A stretch of DNA of 64,000 nt from an uncultured Clostridium sp. (GTDB lineage Bacteria; Bacillota; Clostridia; TANB77; CAG-508), in NCBI GenBank assembly GCA_930990555.1, contig CAKNPW010000002.1:1-64000 (forward strand), read 5' to 3'. The notes under the pieces were generated by a model. That model saw nothing but the letters and a program-made list of their open reading frames with translations. It was not told the origin of the DNA and ran no database searches. A program made the position numbers and the translations under genes. Positions 27,623 through 37,327 of this stretch are shown piece by piece; the stretch's first letter is position 1, and the number at the start of each line of letters is the position of its first letter.

Positions 27623-28504
27623 TTAAGCTCTTGGATGTGCTTTCTTATAAATATTTTTTAATCCTTCATCTTGAAATTGCATGTATACTTGTGTTGAAGA
27701 AATATCAGAATGACCTAGCATAACTTGAATTGCTTTTAAATCTGCTCCATTTTGTAATAAATGTGTTGCAAAAGAATGTCTTAACACATGTGGTGTAATA
27801 TCTTTGTCTATATGTGCTTGTTCTTTATAAAATTTTACTATTTTCCAAAATCCTTGTCTTGTTAATCTTTTACCATTTATATTTACAAATAAAGCCTTTT
27901 CTTCTTCGCTTTTTATTAAATATGGTCTTGCTTTTTTTATATATTCTTTTAATGCATTAATAGAAATTGCTCCTAGTGGTATATTTCTTTGTTTATTAGC
28001 ATTAATACAAGAAACATATCCTTCTTTTAAATTAAGGTCTTCTATATTTAAATTAATTATTTCTGTTACTCGCATTCCTGTTGCATACGCAAATTCTAAC
28101 ATTGCTTTATCTCTAATTCCTTTTAAATCAACAGCTTTCGGTTGTTCTAATAATAATTCTACTTCTTTAGAGCTTAAAACACTTGGTACTCTTTTTTCTA
28201 CTTTTGGAGATTGTATTCCCTCTGTTGGGTCTTCTTTTATTTTTTTAGTTCTTACTAAATATTGATAAAAAGATCTTATTGAAGCTAAATTTCTAGATAT
28301 TGTTGAAGTCTTTTTTCCAACATTCTTTAAGTTCTCAAGATATTTTTTTATATCATCTTTCGTAACTTTTAAATATTGCAAATTTTCTTGATTTATATAT
28401 GATTCATATTGGGTAATATCTCTTTTATATGATTGTAGTGTGTTATTTGATAATTTTTTATCTTTTTGTAAAAATTCTAAAAAAAGTTTAATTTTCTTTT
28501 CCAT
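27623..28504 (-). CDS. xerD: Tyrosine recombinase XerD
   Basis: A 293-residue tyrosine recombinase that with XerC resolves chromosome dimers at dif. N-terminal SAM-like core-binding domain (about 1-85), catalytic domain with Arg in ATGMRVTE (near 146), HVLRHSFATHL (near 242), LGHSDISST (near 265) and nucleophile Tyr in TQVYMQF (near 275). It follows spoIIM as in many spore formers, which favours XerD over an element integrase. Confidence 0.93.
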   Translation of the reverse strand: MEKKIKLFLEFLQKDKKLSNNTLQSYKRDITQYESYINQENLQYLKVTKDDIKKYLENLKNVGKKTSTISRNLASIRSFYQYLVRTKKIKEDPTEGIQSPKVEKRVPSVLSSKEVELLLEQPKAVDLKGIRDKAMLEFAYATGMRVTEIINLNIEDLNLKEGYVSCINANKQRNIPLGAISINALKEYIKKARPYLIKSEEEKALFVNINGKRLTRQGFWKIVKFYKEQAHIDKDITPHVLRHSFATHLLQNGADLKAIQVMLGHSDISSTQVYMQFQDEGLKNIYKKAHPRA

Positions 28505-28614
28505 GCTACTATCTCCTCTACTGCTTTTTTGGTTTTATGTACATATAGTATTTACATAAACTATATATGTTATATCAAAGATATTCAAAAATGTAAATAT
28601 CTTTTTGTTAATTA

Positions 28615-29250
28615 TTAAATATATTTTATTATAAATGTAAGTAAATTTGTAGAAATATAAACTTCTATTAAAGAAGATAACATAAAAAATAATGTTGCCA
28701 GTGCAGACAATATTGAATGTCTCACAATTTCTATTTTTATATTTTCTTTAGTTCTATTTTTCATAATTGTATAACATAATTTTGTACTACTTACTGCTAT
28801 AAAAAACAGTGCTGGTATAAATATAATATTATGTAACAATATACTTCCTAAACAAAAAGCAACACCTTTACCAGTTCCTAATGCTATTATTGCTCCAGAA
28901 ATTGTATATCCTATACATAAACCTTTGTATAACACAAAAAAATATATTAGTGGCAATCCAATAATAGTAGAACCTATAAACCATAATATTATTCCCATTA
29001 ATATATTTCTTTTTAAAGATACATTTACTAATTCATTTTTATCTATTGAATTATTATTTTTTAATGTAGTAACAAAATTATTAATATATTCTCTAACTTC
29101 ATTTTTTTGTGATTCATCAGAGTTATTTATAAAAAATACTCCTAAAACAATTCCTATAAGTAAAAAAATTAGTAATAGTACATATATTTTTTTATTTTCT
29201 TGTAAATTTTTTAAAATTATTTTAATATAAGCATTTTTATTCTTTTTCAT
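28615..29250 (-). CDS. spoIIM: Stage II sporulation protein M
   Basis: SpoIIM is a membrane component of the SpoIID-SpoIIP-SpoIIM complex that thins septal peptidoglycan and drives engulfment in the mother cell. The fifth codon of the longer reading is the true start, because the first ATG is part of the GGAGG RBS. The 211-residue product has five membrane segments and the family segment LPLIYFFVLYKGLCIGYT near residue 100. Neighbour of xerD, as in Bacillus and Clostridium. Confidence 0.92.
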   Translation of the reverse strand: MKKNKNAYIKIILKNLQENKKIYVLLLIFLLIGIVLGVFFINNSDESQKNEVREYINNFVTTLKNNNSIDKNELVNVSLKRNILMGIILWFIGSTIIGLPLIYFFVLYKGLCIGYTISGAIIALGTGKGVAFCLGSILLHNIIFIPALFFIAVSSTKLCYTIMKNRTKENIKIEIVRHSILSALATLFFMLSSLIEVYISTNLLTFIIKYI

Positions 29251-29308
29251 TTTATCCTCCATAGAATTATTTATACATAATATCTATGTGATAAAATAAT
29301 TTTTAGAA

Positions 29309-30514
29309 CTAATTACCTAGTGTTTTTGTGGAAACTTTTCCGTAATTTCCCCCGCCACCAGCTTCTATTTGTAATCTTCCTTGTCTTGATTCATCTATTA
29401 TAGTAGCCAGTTTAGTTCCTACAACTGCTTCTATATCATCAAATGACAATTTATGTAATATATTCATTTCTGTACCAAAATTATCTAAAAGTTTCTCGAT
29501 TGTTTTATTTCCTAAACCTGGTACAAAACCTAATGGTGTTTGATATATATATGCTGGTCTAGATTTTGGACTTTTGGATTCTTTTTTATCTTTTATTAAT
29601 TCTATTCTATCAAAAACACCAAATGTAACTTTGCTACTTCCACAATAAGGACATACTTCTACTGGTTCTTTAGTTTGAATTGTAGAATTACAAGCATCAC
29701 AATATGTTCTATGATATTTACCAAGTTTTGGATCTAGTCCATAATTTGCAACAATTTTTCTTCCATCTTCATTTTTTAAAGCTTTTACTAATTCTTTAAA
29801 GGATATATCTTCCATTTTTACCTTATTATATTCTCTTGCTATTTTAGGCAAAGAATGTGCATCAGAATTTGTAACAAATGTTTTGTTTTCTAATTCTGAA
29901 ATCATATCTGCTAAATAAGTATCAGAACTTAAACCAAGTTCTACTGCAAAGATCTTATCATATTTTTCTTTAAATATATCTTTCAATCTATCTGTACAAT
30001 TTCCATAATAACTTTTAAAAGGTGTAAAAGCATGCGCTGGTATTAATATTCCATTATATTTTTCTACTATATCTATTAGCTCATATCCAGATAAATCAGA
30101 TCTTTGTGTACTTAAGGTTATATTTTTGATATGCCCACTCATTTCTTCTGAATATGCTTTTATATCTTTTAGATGTGGAAAATAACATAAATTATGTGCA
30201 GCACCCTTTTTACCATTTCTGCCTTTTTCTGAAGTTTCTGTTTCACTTCCTAGAATTATACATACTTTATCTTTGTATATAATTCCTCCATCTTCAAGTT
30301 CATATGCATCACCTGTTTTTAAAAATTCTTCTATATCTTGAATTACATATGGTGATGCACAATCTATAATCCCAACGATATTTATTCCTTTTCTTTCTTC
30401 ACATTCTTTTGCAATATTTGCAAAATTTAAGCTTTTAGCTGCTGTAATTTTTATTGGCTTGTTATTTTTAGCTCTTCCTATATGTACATGCAAATCTGCA
30501 AAAAATTCATTCAT
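29309..30514 (-). CDS. Endonuclease Q-like PHP-domain protein
   Basis: A 401-residue protein with an N-terminal PHP metal-dependent phosphoesterase domain (ADLHVHIGRA at residue 6, later NSDAHS near 215), a zinc-ribbon (CDACN...CPYCGS, about 275-300) and a C-terminal helix-hairpin-helix (VPGLGNKTIEKLL near 335). This layout is that of endonuclease Q, which nicks DNA 5' of deaminated bases (uracil, hypoxanthine, xanthine). GGGAGG precedes the ATG. It lies four bases after a gene of unknown function, so they form an operon. Confidence 0.88.
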   Translation of the reverse strand: MNEFFADLHVHIGRAKNNKPIKITAAKSLNFANIAKECEERKGINIVGIIDCASPYVIQDIEEFLKTGDAYELEDGGIIYKDKVCIILGSETETSEKGRNGKKGAAHNLCYFPHLKDIKAYSEEMSGHIKNITLSTQRSDLSGYELIDIVEKYNGILIPAHAFTPFKSYYGNCTDRLKDIFKEKYDKIFAVELGLSSDTYLADMISELENKTFVTNSDAHSLPKIAREYNKVKMEDISFKELVKALKNEDGRKIVANYGLDPKLGKYHRTYCDACNSTIQTKEPVEVCPYCGSSKVTFGVFDRIELIKDKKESKSPKSRPAYIYQTPLGFVPGLGNKTIEKLLDNFGTEMNILHKLSFDDIEAVVGTKLATIIDESRQGRLQIEAGGGGNYGKVSTKTLGN

Positions 30515-30517
30515 TTT

Positions 30518-31342
30518 TTATTCCTCCCCACTAATATTTAACAAGTCAGAAAATTTGTGTTCCTCATCTATCTGTTTTGCTAATTCATGTTTTATTCTTC
30601 TATCTGCATTTATCTCTTGTTTATTATCTCTTATTCCATTTTTATTAACTTGTAGTTTTTTACCTTCTATATATAGCTTTTTAGCAGTAGTTCTATAGTC
30701 TATTGCAGCATTAATTCCTTGTGCTATACGATATTTAGGAATAGAATTTATTTTTGTTTGCCATCTAGTTATTATTTTACTTTTATCTAATCCAAGAGTC
30801 TCTAAATTTTCGTATTCCATAACGAATTCTTTAAAATCTTGTAGATAGACATTTTTAAGCCCCTTTAAATTTTCATTTTCAAGGACAAATAATGCTTCTG
30901 TTGGATTAAAAGCTCTTCTATCATCTCTGTCTAAAAGCATTCCAAAATTATCTACTAATTCTAATATATCTCCTTCTTTATCTCTTGGTGTAATATTAGC
31001 GATTCTATTAGTTTCTTCACATATTCTACAAAATTTTTTGTCGAATCCTAATTCCTCAAGATATTCTGCTCCTTTACGTAAATATGTTCTTCTTTTTTCT
31101 TCTGTAAATGAAATTACACTCTTTTTGCACGCATATAATAAACATGCTGTTAACACTAAATTATTATCAACATCAGGTTTTGAATGCTCTAAAAACATTC
31201 TACAAATTTCTGTTTTAAATATTACTGTATTATCAAAAAAACAATTGTGTTTTTTCCTAAAATATAATAGTATCTTCATTTTTTCTGATAATTTTCTTTC
31301 ATTTAGCATCATATCTGCAAAGCTTTCACTATACATATCCAT
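30518..31342 (-). CDS. Hypothetical protein upstream of endonuclease Q
   Basis: A 274-residue all-helical soluble protein. The first 150 residues (repeated Leu-rich helices, HSKPDVDNNLVLTACLLYACKK near 53, EGDILELVDNFGMLLDRDDRR near 123) have the feel of an HD-type helical bundle but lack an HD pair. The C-terminal 60 residues are basic and hydrophilic, suggesting nucleic acid contact. Four bases separate it from the endonuclease Q gene, so a DNA-repair connection is plausible by context only. Confidence 0.55.
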   Translation of the reverse strand: MDMYSESFADMMLNERKLSEKMKILLYFRKKHNCFFDNTVIFKTEICRMFLEHSKPDVDNNLVLTACLLYACKKSVISFTEEKRRTYLRKGAEYLEELGFDKKFCRICEETNRIANITPRDKEGDILELVDNFGMLLDRDDRRAFNPTEALFVLENENLKGLKNVYLQDFKEFVMEYENLETLGLDKSKIITRWQTKINSIPKYRIAQGINAAIDYRTTAKKLYIEGKKLQVNKNGIRDNKQEINADRRIKHELAKQIDEEHKFSDLLNISGEE

Positions 31343-31432
31343 TACTCCTCTTATATGACATTTTTGTTAATTATATGTCATTGTCTTTTTCTTTTCAATA
31401 AAATAACTAAAATGTAATATTTTTGTAATAGA

Positions 31433-31484
31433 AAAAAGTACATTATAAATGTTACAATAGATTTTTCATTTATAGTGTACCTTT
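31433..31484 (-). terminator. Intrinsic terminator
   Basis: Stem AAAGTACATTATAAATG / CATTTATAGTGTACCTTT with a 14-base loop, 3' of the transglutaminase-like gene. Confidence 0.75.
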
Positions 31485-31488
31485 CAAG

Positions 31489-32373
31489 TTAATTTTGTGG
31501 TATTCCTTCTTGCATTTTATGGTCTTTATAAAAATCATCATTATCTTTTAAAAAGTAATTATAAATTATTCCATTTCCATTGTTTTGATCCCATGTTACA
31601 TCTATGTTATACCACATTCCATCTAAATTAACTATATTCCATATATGATTACTAAATTTATCTTCTTCATTACTAACATCATTAGATGCGATACATTTTA
31701 TTTCTAAATTATCCATAATAAATTTAAAGCTATATGCATATCCAGCACAAACAGTATCTCCCGTATCAAATATAGATACTAAAGATTGATAGCTATTTTC
31801 CTGATCTTTGGTATATTCATGATATTGTGATATCTCTATTAATTTATCATGAACATATTTTATTTTATCATAATCAGTTGATTGTATTTTAGCTTCTTCT
31901 ATAATTGCATTGTATTTTGGTTCTATTCGTGCTTTGACTTCTTTAGCTTCTTCTTCTGTATATGAATAATGTAATTGTATTATTTTACTTGTATTAATAT
32001 AATTATTAAATGTTCTTATTGTTGAATATGAATCAATCCAAAATATTTCTGGATGATCTAACACAACCGCATCAAATACTTTATCAAAATCTTCAGTATT
32101 TATTTTCTTAATTTTTGTACCAAATTGTTTTTTAAATTGAAGATAAGCTTCTTTTATTTCTTCATATAGAACCTTTTGTTCATCTGTTAAGGTAGTTTTC
32201 CAATATTCAAATACATTATTACCAGTATAAATCGGATAATTATTTTCGTTTTGTAATGCTACTACCATATCCTCAGAACTTACTCTCATATATATAAAGA
32301 ACATATAAAACGTAGATACTATACAAGCAAGTATAAAAATATTAAATAATATATCAGAAAATTTTTTCTTCAT
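31489..32373 (-). CDS. Transglutaminase-like domain membrane-anchored protein
   Basis: A 294-residue protein with an N-terminal membrane anchor (about 8-29), a helical region and a C-terminal transglutaminase-like cysteine-peptidase fold. The catalytic triad is visible as C209 (GDTVCAGYA), H243 (SNHIWN) and D258 (WYNIDVTW). Extracytoplasmic orientation is predicted. Such proteins in Clostridia are usually proteases or cross-linking enzymes of the envelope; substrate unknown. GGAGG precedes the ATG and a terminator follows. Confidence 0.82.
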   Translation of the reverse strand: MKKKFSDILFNIFILACIVSTFYMFFIYMRVSSEDMVVALQNENNYPIYTGNNVFEYWKTTLTDEQKVLYEEIKEAYLQFKKQFGTKIKKINTEDFDKVFDAVVLDHPEIFWIDSYSTIRTFNNYINTSKIIQLHYSYTEEEAKEVKARIEPKYNAIIEEAKIQSTDYDKIKYVHDKLIEISQYHEYTKDQENSYQSLVSIFDTGDTVCAGYAYSFKFIMDNLEIKCIASNDVSNEEDKFSNHIWNIVNLDGMWYNIDVTWDQNNGNGIIYNYFLKDNDDFYKDHKMQEGIPQN

Positions 32374-32392
32374 AATTCCTCCATTTTATATA

Positions 32393-32430
32393 AGAAGACC
32401 TTAAATCATAAAAACTTAAGGTCCTCTTAT
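32393..32430 (-). terminator. coaE terminator
   Basis: AAGACCTTAA / TTAAGGTC stem and T-rich tail between coaE and the transglutaminase-like gene. Confidence 0.75.
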
Positions 32431-32489
32431 TTAATTTAACTAAAATTATAGCCCACCAACGAATTAATATTTCGATAGTGGACTATTCA

Positions 32490-33065
32490 TTATATATTTA
32501 TATCTTTTAATTGTTTTTCTATATCTTTTATGTCTCCTTTATTATGTATAATATAATCTGCATTTTCTATATAAAACTTGTCCGTATTCTGCATATTTAA
32601 TCGCTTTTCTGCTTCATCTTCTTTTATATTATCTCTTTTCATTATTCTTTTTATTTGTACTTTTCTTTCTGCTATAACAGCAATTACAAAGTCACAAACT
32701 TGATCTAAATTACTTTCAAATAATAAAGGGGCATTTACAACAATTATTTTCTTTTTTATTTTATTAATTCTTTTCTTTATTTCATCTACAACATAAATAA
32801 AAGTAAGTTTATTTAATTCTTCCCTTTTCTTATCATCTTCATATATAATACTTGCTAATTTTTTTCTATTTAATTCACCTTGTCTATCTACTATTCCAGA
32901 ACCAAAGCTTTCTACTATTGATTGTAAATACATTGTTCCCTTTTTAGATAATTCCCTTGCAATTTTGTCTGCATCTACTATTTCTGCATTATATTTATCT
33001 TCTAAAATTTCACATAATGTATCTTTTCCTGCTCCAGAACTTCCTGTTACGCCTATTATTTTCAT
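32490..33065 (-). CDS. coaE: Dephospho-CoA kinase
   Basis: CoaE phosphorylates the 3' hydroxyl of dephospho-CoA, the last step of coenzyme A synthesis. The ATG after GGGAGGTAGGC is chosen, giving 191 residues; 22 extra upstream codons lack an RBS. The P-loop GSSGAGKDT is at residues 8-16, the DAD-K-IAREL motif near 35 and NAPLLFES near 113. It follows a HAD phosphatase and rnhA. Confidence 0.95.
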   Translation of the reverse strand: MKIIGVTGSSGAGKDTLCEILEDKYNAEIVDADKIARELSKKGTMYLQSIVESFGSGIVDRQGELNRKKLASIIYEDDKKREELNKLTFIYVVDEIKKRINKIKKKIIVVNAPLLFESNLDQVCDFVIAVIAERKVQIKRIMKRDNIKEDEAEKRLNMQNTDKFYIENADYIIHNKGDIKDIEKQLKDINI

Positions 33066-33156
33066 ATGCCTACCTCCCACGTTTTTATTATACCATATTT
33101 TGTATAAATAAACAATATTTAGGGTAAACATAAAATATATTTTTAATACATAACTA

Positions 33157-33858
33157 TTATTCCTCTTCTATTTGTTTTTGAATATACTTACTTAATTTTG
33201 ATTCTAAACTAAAATCAGCATCAAAACATTCATTTATAATTCCTTTAACATTTAATTTTTTATACGTTTCCATTGATTCATTTTTTGTTGCTATAAATAC
33301 ATTCTTACCACCTATACTATGAACATATTCAAATGCAAAACTATCTGTTAATCCATCACCAAAATATATAATGTTATTAGTTTCCTGATTATCTTTTTGA
33401 ACTTGCTTAATGACGTCTACTTTCTTTTTATCTGTTAATAAAATATCTATATCTTTATAAATCCCATTCTCTTCATTAAATGTAACCCCATAAACACCAT
33501 CTACAAATTTTCTAATTACTGTTTTATCTACATAATCTTTTATTCCAGAAGTAACAATATAATGTTTTACTCCTGTTGTTTGACTTTGGAAATTTTTAAA
33601 ATATTTTATAACTCCATTATTAAATTCTACTTTATCTGCGCCTAAACAAACATTTTCTTTAGTAAGTAAAATATTATTCTCTAATAATATTTCTATATAA
33701 CATTTGTAATAGGCTTCATATAAACCTTTGCTATTGGCTAATTCTTCTGATATTCTATTCATTAGCTTTTCTTCATTGTATCCACATTTTTTTATTATTT
33801 CATATTGTGGTAAAGAATATGGCGTTAATGTACCATCAAAATCATATATAATTACCAT
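33157..33858 (-). CDS. HAD-superfamily phosphatase (phosphoserine-phosphatase-like)
   Basis: A 233-residue HAD hydrolase: motif I DFDGTLTP at residue 5 with the nucleophile and acid/base Asp, motif II T-S-G near 124, motif III Lys around 168 and motif IV YFGDGLTDS near 185. The helical C1-type cap lies between motifs I and II. It most resembles SerB-like or PSPase-type proteins, but the cap gives no clear substrate. Cytosolic; within a short run rnhA-HAD-coaE. Confidence 0.85.
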   Translation of the reverse strand: MVIIYDFDGTLTPYSLPQYEIIKKCGYNEEKLMNRISEELANSKGLYEAYYKCYIEILLENNILLTKENVCLGADKVEFNNGVIKYFKNFQSQTTGVKHYIVTSGIKDYVDKTVIRKFVDGVYGVTFNEENGIYKDIDILLTDKKKVDVIKQVQKDNQETNNIIYFGDGLTDSFAFEYVHSIGGKNVFIATKNESMETYKKLNVKGIINECFDADFSLESKLSKYIQKQIEEE

Positions 33859-33882
33859 TTTTCCCCCCTCTTTTACTACTAA

Positions 33883-34317
33883 CTATATGTTTTTTATAGC
33901 TGTTCTTGCTAATTCATCACATCTATTATTGTATTCATTATCACTATGTCCTTTTACTTTTATAAATTCAACTTTGTGAATTTTAGTAAGTTCATATAGC
34001 TCTTCCCATAATTCCTTATTTTTTACAGGCTCTTTTGATGCATTTTTCCACCCATTCTTTCTCCAATTGTATATCCAGCCTTGGTTAAAACAATTTACGA
34101 CATATGCACTATCACTGTATAATTTTACATTGCAAGGATATTTCAGATTTTTTAAGGCCTGTATAACTGCTGTAATTTCCATCTCATTATTTGTTGTATT
34201 TAATTTTCCACCTGATATTTCTTTTTTATTTCCTTTATACATAAGTACAGCACCCCATCCTCCAGGACCTGGGTTTCCAGAACAAGCTCCATCTGTATAT
34301 ATTGTTATTTCTTCCAT
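33883..34317 (-). CDS. rnhA: Ribonuclease HI
   Basis: RNase HI degrades the RNA strand of RNA-DNA hybrids. The 144-residue single-domain enzyme has the DEDD active site: [15 protein letters not shown] (D8), NNEMEITA with catalytic Glu near 46, YSDSAYVVN (Asp near 68) and [17 protein letters not shown] (His and Asp near 122-132). Length is typical of bacterial type 1 enzymes. Divergent from tmcAL. Confidence 0.96.
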   Translation of the reverse strand: MEEITIYTDGACSGNPGPGGWGAVLMYKGNKKEISGGKLNTTNNEMEITAVIQALKNLKYPCNVKLYSDSAYVVNCFNQGWIYNWRKNGWKNASKEPVKNKELWEELYELTKIHKVEFIKVKGHSDNEYNNRCDELARTAIKNI

Positions 34318-34400
34318 TTTCTTCTCCTATATTTGTAATTTTTACCATTTTATGATATTATATCAATAATTTGTTTATACTACAATAAGGAGGGATAAAT

Positions 34401-35630
34401 ATGTCAAAAGTTTTAGGAATTATTGCTGAATATAACCCATTTCATAATGGTCATCTTTTACACTTAACCAAGTCTAAAGAAGAAACTGGTGCCAAATACA
34501 GTATTTGTATTATGAGTGGTAATTTTGTTCAAAGAGGTAATACATCAATAGTTAATAAATGGGTAAAAACAGAGATGGCACTAAAAAGTGGCATAGATTT
34601 AGTTCTAGAGCTTCCAACAGTATATTCTATTTCTAGTGCAGAAAATTTTGCAGAAGGTGCTATAAAACTTTTAAACTCCTTAAAAATTGTAGATACAGTT
34701 TCATTTGGTTCCGAGAATTCAGATATAGATATATTAAATAGAATTTCTGGGATTTTATATGAAGAACCAAAACCATATGTAGAATTCTTAAACCAAGAAT
34801 TAAAAAAAGGACTTTCTTTTCCAAAAGCTAGAGAAAATGCAATATTGCTATATTTAAATGACAAAAAATATTCTAACATTTTAAACCAACCAAATAATAC
34901 TTTAGCAATTGAATATTTAAAGGCTTTAAAAAAATATAAGTCCCATATTATACCAATAGCAATAAAACGTGAAAAGGCTTTTTATAATAGTAATTGTATT
35001 GTTGATGAATATGCAAGTGCTACAGCAATTAGAAATATGATTGTAAATAGTCAATTTAATGATATTAGAAAAGTAATGCCTAGACTTGCCTACGATTTAT
35101 TAATGCAGGAAATAGAAAATAATCAATATGTTATAGATATATCAAAATTTGAAAAAGAAATTTTATATTCTATTAGAAGATTATCTACAGCTGACCTAAA
35201 AAAGTTTCCAGAAGTAAATGAAGGCTTAGAAAACACTATTAAGAATGCTGCTAATTCTTGCAATACTTTAGCAGAATTAATAAATATAATTAAGTCTAAA
35301 AGATATACACAAACTAGAATTCAAAGAATTTTATTATATATTTTGTTAAATATAACAAAAAAAGATATGTATATTTCGCGTAAAACTGTACCTTATGCTA
35401 GAATTCTTGGATATAGCCCAAAAGGTAAAGAACTTATTTCCGAGATTTATAATGCTAATCCAAAAATAACATTAATAACTTCTGTTAAGAATTTCTTTGA
35501 TTCTTCTAATAATAAAACTTATAAGCATATGTTAAGTAAAGATATTTTAGCAACAAATATTTATACCTTAGCATATAAAAATGATTCTGTAGCAAATTTA
35601 GACTATACAAAAAAAATTGTTACAATATAA
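34401..35630 (+). CDS. tmcAL: tRNA(Met) cytidine acetate ligase
   Basis: TmcAL (YlbM) uses ATP and acetate to form N4-acetylcytidine at the wobble base of elongator tRNA-Met. The nucleotidyltransferase-fold motif GIIAEYNPFHNGHL at residue 6 holds the HxGH-type signature, and GNFVQRG near 40 is family specific. Its 409 residues match the family. AGGAGG precedes the ATG, and a perfect stem terminator follows. It stands alone on the plus strand. Confidence 0.94.
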   Translation: MSKVLGIIAEYNPFHNGHLLHLTKSKEETGAKYSICIMSGNFVQRGNTSIVNKWVKTEMALKSGIDLVLELPTVYSISSAENFAEGAIKLLNSLKIVDTVSFGSENSDIDILNRISGILYEEPKPYVEFLNQELKKGLSFPKARENAILLYLNDKKYSNILNQPNNTLAIEYLKALKKYKSHIIPIAIKREKAFYNSNCIVDEYASATAIRNMIVNSQFNDIRKVMPRLAYDLLMQEIENNQYVIDISKFEKEILYSIRRLSTADLKKFPEVNEGLENTIKNAANSCNTLAELINIIKSKRYTQTRIQRILLYILLNITKKDMYISRKTVPYARILGYSPKGKELISEIYNANPKITLITSVKNFFDSSNNKTYKHMLSKDILATNIYTLAYKNDSVANLDYTKKIVTI

Positions 35631-35634
35631 TTTT

Positions 35635-35676
35635 AAAAAAGCACTATGTAAACATTTACTTACATAGCGCTTTTAT
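35635..35676. terminator. tmcAL terminator
   Basis: AAAAGC-CTATGTAA / TTACATAG-GCTTTT stem between convergent genes. Confidence 0.85.
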
Positions 35677-35685
35677 TTTTTCATA

Positions 35686-36555
35686 TTACTTATTAGCTAA
35701 ACCATATACCATTGATATATCTGTTGGTATGATATATTTTACATCTAATCTCTCTGCTACTTCTAACACCATTGCACACATTGCACGAGTCGCATACCAC
35801 CACTCTGGATCATTTACTCTATTTCCTATTTCATCTAAAGAAATCTCTTTATAATATCTTTCTGTATCTTTTTTTCTTGTATTTATATCCATCATAATAG
35901 GTTCTTGATTATCTACAAACAAAATATTTTTCTCATATATAATACCTGAATTTTTAGCAAACTTCATATGTCCTCCACCCGCTAATATTAATATATCTGA
36001 TTTTTGTGTAGGAACTTTTAACTTTGGTTTTACCCATTCTCTTACTGTTTTTACATCTGTTGTTGCTAGATTTTCTCCCAAATCCGGATATTGTTCCATT
36101 ACATCAATTACACCTATTTTTGTATTGCACATTTCTTTTATTCCATTATCATAAATAGCAATTTCAGTGGAGCCTCCGCCACCTATAAACACAGCAACTT
36201 TTCCATTTACATTTCTTGTTGCACCTTCTACTGTATATTTATTCTCTTCTTCTTGGCTTATAATATTAAATTCTAATCCTGTTTCTGCACGAAATTCTTT
36301 AAAAAATTCTTCTTTCAACTGTTGTTCCAAGCCTCTAAAAATGCTTGTCCCACATACAAATATATCTTTATATTCTTTTTGTTCTTCTTTTACTAAATTA
36401 ATTAGTTTTTTTACATCATTCCTATCTAACTGCTTTAATTTATTAAAGTTCCTTTTAAATTCTATAGTAACCTCTTTAACACGTTTTATGCCTGAATCAT
36501 TTACTTCATCTAATTTTGTACAAGTAGAACCTACTTCTATTATTAATTTTCTCAT
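35686..36555 (-). CDS. Ppx/GppA-like phosphatase fold protein
   Basis: A 289-residue protein of the ASKHA-type Ppx/GppA family by appearance: EVGSTCTKL near residue 6, FVCGTSIFRG near 66, ISQEEENKYTVEGA near 100 and FIGGGGSTEIAIY near 122, which corresponds to the phosphate-binding glycine loop of exopolyphosphatases. It is shorter than full Ppx and lacks the C-terminal HD domain. Likely an exopolyphosphatase or pppGpp phosphohydrolase relative; activity not certain. Divergent from the cotJ operon. Confidence 0.65.
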   Translation of the reverse strand: MRKLIIEVGSTCTKLDEVNDSGIKRVKEVTIEFKRNFNKLKQLDRNDVKKLINLVKEEQKEYKDIFVCGTSIFRGLEQQLKEEFFKEFRAETGLEFNIISQEEENKYTVEGATRNVNGKVAVFIGGGGSTEIAIYDNGIKEMCNTKIGVIDVMEQYPDLGENLATTDVKTVREWVKPKLKVPTQKSDILILAGGGHMKFAKNSGIIYEKNILFVDNQEPIMMDINTRKKDTERYYKEISLDEIGNRVNDPEWWYATRAMCAMVLEVAERLDVKYIIPTDISMVYGLANK

Positions 36556-36665
36556 TTTTTCACCTTCTTATTTTTGCTTCATTCTATCATTTTTGTTTTT
36601 ATTTGTATACTTTTGTCGCAAAATATTTTTTTCCTCATATAATGATATAAAAGGAGGAATAAAAT

Positions 36666-37016
36666 ATGTTCAGAAGATATCAAAAGTGTTATTGCATGAA
36701 TAATAACAATAATGACAATTCTACAGATATGCTAGAAACTAAATGTAATTCTGTTAGTTCTTATGTAGAAGACGATTATGATAGTTGCTCTTGTGGATTT
36801 GCTGAAGAAGCTAATGTTTTCCCAGATAATCCAATGCTTGGTCAAAGTTATGTTCCAATCCAATATATGGATAAGACTTTTAAGCCTTGCATAGGACTTA
36901 AAATGGGAACTATTTTTCCTGAATTAGTTAGTCCTTATTCTCCAGGGCAATCTATGCAACAAATTAGGTATATAGAATCTAGAAATGAAATTGGAAAGGG
37001 GTGTAATAAATGTTAA
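36666..37016 (+). CDS. cotJA: Spore coat-associated protein CotJA
   Basis: CotJA is a small inner-coat protein made in the mother cell and assembled with CotJB and CotJC. After a variable Asn/Cys-rich 50-residue N terminus, the conserved CotJA core FPDNPMLGQSYVPIQ and GTIFPELVSPYSPGQS follows (about residues 56-105). AGGAGG precedes the ATG. The 3' end overlaps cotJB by seven bases, as expected in the cotJABC operon. The gene is intact. Confidence 0.95.
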   Translation: MFRRYQKCYCMNNNNNDNSTDMLETKCNSVSSYVEDDYDSCSCGFAEEANVFPDNPMLGQSYVPIQYMDKTFKPCIGLKMGTIFPELVSPYSPGQSMQQIRYIESRNEIGKGCNKC

Positions 37017-37327
37017 ATGAAAATATGGAATGCAACTGCACATGTGAGTGTAAGTCAAATAATGATTGTGAAATGCAAGGAAGAATGTTACAACAGATAA
37101 GATGCTATGCTTTTGCAATTAATGACTTAGCTTTATATTTAGACACACATCCAACTGACCAAAAAGCTTTATGTTTACACAGAAAATATTGCCAAGAATT
37201 AAAAGATTTAGAAGATAAATATCAAAAAGTATATGGACCTTTAACAATTAATTACCCTTGCAATAAATGGAGATGGCTTGAAGAACCTTGGCCATGGGAA
37301 GGAGGAATTTTAAATGTGGACTTATAA
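37010..37327 (+). CDS. cotJB: Spore coat protein CotJB
   Basis: CotJB is the second product of the cotJ operon. The 105 residues have a Cys-rich N terminus (CNCTCECK) longer than in Bacillus, then the family core LQQIRCYAFAINDLALYLDTH near 29 and YGPLTINY...WLEEPWPWEGG near the C terminus. It overlaps cotJA by seven bases and cotJC by 14 bases. Intact; it would be made under sigma-E in Bacillus. Confidence 0.95.
   Translation: MLNENMECNCTCECKSNNDCEMQGRMLQQIRCYAFAINDLALYLDTHPTDQKALCLHRKYCQELKDLEDKYQKVYGPLTINYPCNKWRWLEEPWPWEGGILNVDL

Noticed and set aside
36590-36660. 0A box in TTTTGTCGCAAAA upstream of cotJA
   Set aside because: One extra base interrupts TGTCGAA, and cotJ operons are sigma-E dependent.
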